Source: a bacterium (GTDB lineage Bacteria; Verrucomicrobiota; Verrucomicrobiia; Limisphaerales; UBA8199). Taken from it: a stretch of 36,112 nucleotides of DNA. This document shows positions 31,951 to 36,112 of the stretch, piece after piece. Made by a program: the position numbers and the translations under genes. Where the stretch lies: NCBI GenBank assembly GCA_021784555.1, contig JAJYHY010000044.1, forward strand, positions 1 to 36,112, written 5' to 3'. Below the pieces are notes generated by a model. It ran no database searches. It saw only the letters and a program-made list of their open reading frames with translations, and was not told the origin of the DNA. How positions within the stretch are numbered: the first letter of the stretch is position 1; each line of letters opens with the position of its first letter.

Positions 31951-33050
31951 ACAAAAAGCGCATCATCGGAATCGGCGTCATTGTCATCATCGCCGTCGTT
32001 CTCATCGCGGTTCGTGCCAAACGGGTGCGGCAGATGGAAAACGCGCCGTTGCCGGCCCCGGCGCCGATGCCGGTGGAAGTGGCGGCGGTGATTCGTACCA
32101 ACGTCGTTCAGAGCGTTCACGTCTTGGGCACGGTGATTGGGGCCGAGGAAGCGGACGTGGCGCCGCAGGTGATGGCGCGGGTGCTGGAAGTCAAAGTGCG
32201 CGAAGGCGACCGGGTGAAGGCCGGCCAAGTGCTGGCGCAATTGGACCCGCGCGAGTTTCAAGACGCCGTGACTGCGGCCGAAGCGTCATTGGCGGCGGCG
32301 CGGCTGGCACAAACGGCGCAACAGGCGACCACCGAGCGCGACCATAAGCTGTATCAAGTCAAAGCCATCGCGCTCGAACAATGGCAGCATTCGCAGGCGG
32401 CGCAAGCCGCGGCGCTGGCCCAGTTGAAAGCGGCCCGCGAGCGTCTCGACCAGGCGGAAACACAACTGGGTTATTGCCGCAGCGTCGCGCCGATGGATGG
32501 ATTGGTGGCGCGCCGGCTGGCCGACCCTGGCGATTTGGCGGTGCCGGGCAAACCGCTGTTCAAGTTCGTGCGGCAGGACACGGTGCGCGTCCGCGCTGAA
32601 TTGCCGCCGGAAGACTGGACGCGCTTGCGCGTCGGCCAATCAGTGACGCTGACATGGAAGGACCATTCGCTGGCCGCTGCCGTGTCACGCGTGTTCCCGG
32701 CGATGAATGAGAGCCAACTGGCCACCATCGAGGTGGACCTGGCGCAGCCGCCGCCGGGATTTGTCTCCGGGGCGACGGTGGGCGTGGACGTGGCGATGAA
32801 TTCCGCGGAAGGCCTGACCGTGCCGTCCGATGCGTTGCTGGAGGGCGAGCGCGGGGCGTGGGTGTTTCTGGTCAAGAACGGCGCGGTGCGGCCCGTTGCC
32901 ATCACGGTGCGCGCCCGGTCGCTCACCCAAGCAGTCGTAAGCGGGGATTTGCAGCCGGGCGACCGAGTGGTTGAAGCCGAGCCGTCCCGGCTGATGACGT
33001 TGGCGGCGGGAATGAAAGTGGTGGTGGACGCAAAGGATCACTCACGATGA
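31947..33050 (+). CDS. RND/HlyD-family periplasmic adaptor
   Basis: A 367-aa membrane-fusion protein. One N-terminal helix (IIGIGVIVIIAVVLIAV) anchors it; VHVLGTVIGAEEADVAPQV opens the barrel-sandwich domain; VREGDRVKAGQVLAQLD is the lipoyl-like half motif; a helical hairpin (about 108-165) follows, then a beta-barrel and membrane-proximal domain up to the end. It should bridge the RND pump and the TolC-like duct. The ATG overlaps the upstream stop by four bases. The expected next gene, the pump, starts only after a 0.9-kb toxin-antitoxin cassette. Confidence 0.9.
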   Translation: MNKKRIIGIGVIVIIAVVLIAVRAKRVRQMENAPLPAPAPMPVEVAAVIRTNVVQSVHVLGTVIGAEEADVAPQVMARVLEVKVREGDRVKAGQVLAQLDPREFQDAVTAAEASLAAARLAQTAQQATTERDHKLYQVKAIALEQWQHSQAAQAAALAQLKAARERLDQAETQLGYCRSVAPMDGLVARRLADPGDLAVPGKPLFKFVRQDTVRVRAELPPEDWTRLRVGQSVTLTWKDHSLAAAVSRVFPAMNESQLATIEVDLAQPPPGFVSGATVGVDVAMNSAEGLTVPSDALLEGERGAWVFLVKNGAVRPVAITVRARSLTQAVVSGDLQPGDRVVEAEPSRLMTLAAGMKVVVDAKDHSR

Positions 33051-33077
33051 GACCAGCCGCAATTCAACTTCGCCAGC

Positions 33078-33314
33078 TCAGATTTCATCGCCAGCAATCG
33101 GGGAGACATCCGGCGAGGCGTTCAGGAAGGCCAGAAAGTCCTCGCGCCTGGCGTGGCGCGCGCGCTTGCGCAGGTGCTCCACGGTCATCAGCGCGCTCAG
33201 TTTTTCCGCGGCGGCCGATGAAAGCAGTTGCTCCACCGTCACGCCTTCCCTTGCGGCGCACTCCTGCAACTGCCGGGCAATGCTCTCCGGCAACTCGATC
33301 GTCAGCGTGCTCAT
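33078..33314 (-). CDS. Ribbon-helix-helix-like antitoxin
   Basis: A 78-aa protein: the strand STLTIELPESIARQLQECA and following helix (GVTVEQLLSSAAAEKLSAL) fit the ribbon-helix-helix or related antitoxin fold, and the C-terminal acidic stretch would bind a toxin. ATG 33314 overlaps the PIN gene stop by four bases. It is third in a minus-strand cassette inside the plus-strand efflux operon. Confidence 0.65.
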   Translation of the reverse strand: MSTLTIELPESIARQLQECAAREGVTVEQLLSSAAAEKLSALMTVEHLRKRARHARREDFLAFLNASPDVSPIAGDEI

Positions 33315-33730
33315 GTTGTTTTCTGGATCAATCTCAGGAATTCGCCGGGCGTCATCGCCTTGAGTCCCCATTTCTCAACTCCCCGAAAATCCCGGAGATT
33401 GTGGGTGATAATATACTCGCAGCCCGCCGCCACCGCCAGCTCAAGAATGAGGTCATCATCCGGATCGGGCAGCGCGGGTCTCCACAAAAAGAAAACCTCC
33501 TGCAGGTGGCGGATGGCGAGCAGAAAATCGAGGAAAGCTTCGGCCTGCTGCGCGGGACGCTGGAGCAGATTCTCCGACCGCAACAGCGTAGCGCGGTATT
33601 CCACAAAGAGCGGCACGGAAACGACTGGTTGAAAGTCAACGCGCGGCAAGAGCGAGAGCAAGGCGTGGGACGCGCCGCGCTTGGAACGCGCCGCGGCCAC
33701 CAGCACCGTGGTGTCGAGAACACCTCTCAC
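33311..33730 (-). CDS. PIN-domain toxin (PIN_3-like)
   Basis: A 139-aa PIN-domain protein: VLDTTVLVAAARS with Asp6, VPLFVEYRATLL with Glu44, DPDDDLILELAVA with Asp91-93, and THNLRDFRG with Asn111/Asp114. This is the 'putative TA system toxin component, PIN family' layout. GTG 33730 overlaps the upstream HicB-like stop, and the stop overlaps the RHH antitoxin start, so the gene is tightly coupled on both sides. Expected RNase activity, held by one of the two flanking small proteins. Confidence 0.8.
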   Translation of the reverse strand: MRGVLDTTVLVAAARSKRGASHALLSLLPRVDFQPVVSVPLFVEYRATLLRSENLLQRPAQQAEAFLDFLLAIRHLQEVFFLWRPALPDPDDDLILELAVAAGCEYIITHNLRDFRGVEKWGLKAMTPGEFLRLIQKTT

Positions 33731-33915
33731 GGGGCCCGGGGAGGCACCGGCTCGCCGTGCTTTTTGAGACTGGCGAGGTATCCCTGGATGGCGTCCCGGA
33801 CGTTGGCTATCGCTTCCTCCCGTGTCTTGCCCTGCGACACGCATCCCGGCAGAGTGGGGCATTCGGCCACAAACACGCCGTCCTCGTCCGGCTCAACGGT
33901 GACTCGGAATTTCAT
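33727..33915 (-). CDS. HicB-like antitoxin domain protein
   Basis: A 62-aa protein with the small HicB fold: MKFRVTVEPDEDGVFVAECP, LPGCVSQGKTREEAIANVRD and AIQGYLASL. No HicA gene is present; the next gene is a PIN toxin whose GTG start overlaps this stop by four bases. ATG 33915 is chosen over an upstream in-frame ATG at 33951. It is the first gene of the three-gene cassette and may set its expression. Confidence 0.78.
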   Translation of the reverse strand: MKFRVTVEPDEDGVFVAECPTLPGCVSQGKTREEAIANVRDAIQGYLASLKKHGEPVPPRAP

Positions 33916-33974
33916 GCGCCTCAAAATAACGCCCTGCCTGCCCCGCGGCAAGGCCCGACACGCCAGCCAATAAC

Positions 33975-36112
33975 ATGAACTTCGTCGAACATTACCTCAA
34001 GAAACCCCATCTGCTGGCCTCGCTGGTTCTGCTGGCGGCGGTGGTCGGGCTAATCGGCTACTTCCGGATCCCGGTCAATTTGTTTCCCGATACGGAACGC
34101 CCGCAAATCGCCGTCGTCTCGGTTTATCCCGGCGCCTCGGCGGCGGACGTGGAGGCCGAGGTCAGCCGCCCGATTGAACAGGAACTCAACACGCTCGAAC
34201 TGGTCCGGCGCGTGACCTCGGTGAGCAAGGACGAGGTGTCGGTCGTCTCGGTCGAATTTGAATATCGCAAGGGCCTGGACGCGGCGGCGACCGACGTGGC
34301 CAACGGGTTGCAGAAAATCAAGGCCCAACTGCCCCCCAGCCTGCAGCCGCCGATGATCTTCAAGGTCTCCTCCGCCACGCCGGCGGTGCTGACCCTGGCG
34401 CTGCGGCCCAAGCCGCGTTCGCCGCTGGACCTTTCAATGGTCCGCCAACTGGCCGATAACGAAATCAAGGACCGCTTGCTGCAGATTCCCGAAGTGGCCA
34501 ACGTCGAGGTCTTCGGCGCGCACCAGCCGGTCGTGCGCGTGGATCTGGACCGGGACAGACTGGAGCGGTTCGGCCTGACGCCAAACGACATCAGCCAAAC
34601 GCTGGCCGCCTTCAATGCCAACCAGCCCATCGGCCTGCTCATTACTTCCCGCTCCCAATTCCTGCTCAAGCGCACCGGAGAGTTTCAGTCGCTGGCGGAC
34701 GTGGGGCGCATCACCGTGGCGCACCGGCCCGGCGGCGACGTGCATCTGGCCGACGTGGCGAGCATCCGGCGCGGCATGCTGGAACCGCAAAGCGCCTACC
34801 ACGCTTACATCGCGGACGTGGCGCAGATTTCCAAGCCCGCCCGGGCGCGGGTCCCCGAAGCCCGCAAGTTTGGAAACTTGCGATACGGCAGACTTGGAAG
34901 TCTGCGCCACGAAAACAGCGGTCCCGCCATCGCCATCAACATCCAGCGCGGCACAACCGGCCACGCGATGGACACCATCCGCGCCGTGGCCGCCGCCCTG
35001 CCGGCGCTGGAAAGGAGCTACCCGAACATTGCCTTCAGCATTCCGGACACGCAGGGTGAATTGATCCAACTCTCCGTTGGCAACATGCTCGACGCCCTGC
35101 GCGACGCCATCGTGATGACGGTCCTCGTCATCTTCCTGTTTCTGGCCGACGTGCGCGGCATGGCGCTGGCCGCCATCTCCATTCCCTTCACCTACTTGCT
35201 GACGTTCGCCGTGATGTGGCTGATCGGTTACGAGTTCGACCTGGTGACGTTGACGGCGGTAATCCTGGCGGTGGGCATGTTGCTGGACGACGCCATCGTG
35301 GTGCTGGAGAACATCGAACGGCATTATCACCAAGCGGGCGAGGACGTTCACCAGGCGGTGGTCGGCGGCACGCAGGAAGTGATGCTGGCAATTTTCTCCG
35401 GCACCTACGCCACGGTCATGGTGCTGCTGCCGATCATTTTTATCGGCGGCTACGTGCAAACCGTGCTCCGCCCGCTCACCACGACCCTCACGGTGGCCCT
35501 GCTGGCCTCCTACGTCATCTCGGTGACGGTCATTCCGCTGCTGGCGCCGCTGTTGTTGCGCCGGGCTAACGGCGCCGCCCGGAACTGGCTGGAGCGAATC
35601 GTTCATCGGTTCGATGCGCGGGTGGTCGAGCCGGTGCGCGATTTCTACGTGCGGCTCACGGCGTTCGCCCTCCGGCACCGCCTCCTGTTTCTGCCACCGG
35701 CGATGTTGCTGCTGGTGCTCTCCCTGCGCCAAATGCCGTTGGTGGGCCGCAACCTCATGCCGCCGATGGACACCGGCATCATCAAAATCAACTTCGAGAC
35801 CGACGCCAACACCTCTCTGGCCCAAACCGAGCGGACGCTCACCCAAATGGAACGGCTCATCCGCCGGCATCCGGAGGTCACTTCCATCTCCTCGGTCATT
35901 GGGTCGGAACCGGCGGTGATTTCCTTCGGCTCCGGCACGTTGCCGCAACAGGGCAACCTCACCGTGCATCTCCTGGATCGGTTCCACCGCAAGGCGACCA
36001 TCTGGCAGATTGAAAGCGAGCTGCGCGCCCAGTTCAGCCGCCTGCCCGGATTGAAGGATGTGGCCGTCTTCGACTACGGCGCCACCCCCATGTCCACCAT
36101 CCGCGCCTCGGT
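33975..36112 (+). CDS. RND-family efflux pump, 5' two thirds (runs off the window)
   Basis: From ATG 33975 the frame stays open to the window end (712 codons). The start MNFVEHYLKKPHLLASLVLL is the first helix; INLFP-type sequence (IPVNLFPDTERPQIAVVSVY) opens the periplasmic part; ALRDAIVMTVLVIFLFL is helix 2; and TAVILAVGMLLDDAIVVLEN is helix 4, with an Asp-Asp pair as in HAE/multidrug-type RND pumps rather than the single Asp typical of many HME metal pumps. The product moves substrate from periplasm or membrane into the TolC duct using protons. An in-frame palindromic repeat insertion lies at about 34800-34912. Confidence 0.9.
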   Translation, partial: MNFVEHYLKKPHLLASLVLLAAVVGLIGYFRIPVNLFPDTERPQIAVVSVYPGASAADVEAEVSRPIEQELNTLELVRRVTSVSKDEVSVVSVEFEYRKGLDAAATDVANGLQKIKAQLPPSLQPPMIFKVSSATPAVLTLALRPKPRSPLDLSMVRQLADNEIKDRLLQIPEVANVEVFGAHQPVVRVDLDRDRLERFGLTPNDISQTLAAFNANQPIGLLITSRSQFLLKRTGEFQSLADVGRITVAHRPGGDVHLADVASIRRGMLEPQSAYHAYIADVAQISKPARARVPEARKFGNLRYGRLGSLRHENSGPAIAINIQRGTTGHAMDTIRAVAAALPALERSYPNIAFSIPDTQGELIQLSVGNMLDALRDAIVMTVLVIFLFLADVRGMALAAISIPFTYLLTFAVMWLIGYEFDLVTLTAVILAVGMLLDDAIVVLENIERHYHQAGEDVHQAVVGGTQEVMLAIFSGTYATVMVLLPIIFIGGYVQTVLRPLTTTLTVALLASYVISVTVIPLLAPLLLRRANGAARNWLERIVHRFDARVVEPVRDFYVRLTAFALRHRLLFLPPAMLLLVLSLRQMPLVGRNLMPPMDTGIIKINFETDANTSLAQTERTLTQMERLIRRHPEVTSISSVIGSEPAVISFGSGTLPQQGNLTVHLLDRFHRKATIWQIESELRAQFSRLPGLKDVAVFDYGATPMSTIRAS
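34823..34910. repeat. In-frame palindromic repeat inside the RND gene
   Basis: CGCAAGTTTGGAAACTTGCG (34863-34882) is a perfect palindrome and GCAGACTTGGAAGTCTGC (34888-34905) another, preceded by the related GCAGATTTCCAAG at 34823. On the minus strand the block can be read as VAQTSKSAVSQVSK, a peptide I associate with interspersed repeats of Verrucomicrobia. The pump frame reads through without a stop, adding about 30-35 residues (around ARKFGNLRYGRLGSLRH). Confidence 0.75.

Noticed and set aside
33047-33973. 308-aa plus-strand ORF starting at the adaptor stop (ATGA)
   Set aside because: It is antisense to three overlapping toxin-antitoxin genes with clear motifs; its own product has no family character. 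The ATG at 33047 could be a vestige of the original operon junction, but that cannot be shown here.
34434-35987. 517-aa minus-strand ORF antisense to the RND pump
   Set aside because: It is His/Gln/Arg/Gly-rich with no fold or motif, as expected from the reverse of a GC-rich gene; the plus frame is a clear RND pump.

Overview
The window looks like a high-GC chromosome segment from a free-living member of the Verrucomicrobiota, probably near Limisphaerales/Pedosphaera. This is inferred from several traits: two pseudopilins of the type ending in an H-X9-DG motif, a large LamG/Ig/cohesin/dockerin secreted protein, secreted proteins ending in a Fn3-like '...YYRV/FYRL' tail, many small toxin-antitoxin cassettes, and palindromic interspersed repeats that can be translated in frame. 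No rRNA, tRNA or CRISPR array was seen.

Layout. 1-0.5 kb (+): end of a rhamnose-transport operon (RhaT C-terminus, RhaM mutarotase). 0.6-1.6 kb (+): serine O-acetyltransferase. 1.7-3.1 kb (-): DegT/DnrJ aminotransferase and a 62-aa orphan. 3.2-5.5 kb (+): a P1B-4 type metal ATPase behind a MerR-like dyad promoter. 5.7-6.2 kb (+): a small retropepsin-like protein. 6.2-8.2 kb (-): pseudopilin and secreted protein. 8.2-11.7 kb (-): a CheR-like / histidine kinase / response regulator operon. 12-15.5 kb (-): an IS transposase remnant that is itself split by a 159-bp inverted-repeat element, then a YfhO-like membrane protein. 15.7-17.7 kb (-): methyltransferase and a second pseudopilin. 18-21.2 kb (+): LamG-cohesin-dockerin protein. 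21.3-23.8 kb: ParE-type toxin-antitoxin pair, a Fic protein with a damaged 5' end, and a 177-bp imperfect hairpin element. 23.8-25.4 kb: methyltransferase (+) and Nudix-like protein (-).

The most interesting part is 25.6-29.2 kb (+). An ArsR repressor gene is followed by a thioredoxin-fold CxxC protein, a DGC-domain cysteine protein, a larger DGC protein, a stand-alone protein like the N-terminus of HdrA, an 8-cysteine ferredoxin, and a fusion of a DGC domain to a glycine-cleavage-H-like lipoyl domain. Together these look like a thiol / iron-sulfur / lipoyl relay under metalloid- or metal-responsive control. The same 16-bp dyad, TTAGC-N6-GCTAA, lies in the arsR promoter, (with one change) ahead of the thioredoxin-fold gene, and in the promoter of a TolC/HlyD/RND efflux operon at 30.5 kb. 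This links the redox operon and the pump into one probable regulon.

29.4-30.3 kb holds an antitoxin with a truncated toxin plus a VapBC-like pair. 30.5-36.1 kb holds the efflux operon. It is interrupted by a three-gene toxin-antitoxin cassette on the opposite strand, and its RND gene, which runs off the window, carries an in-frame palindromic repeat insertion.
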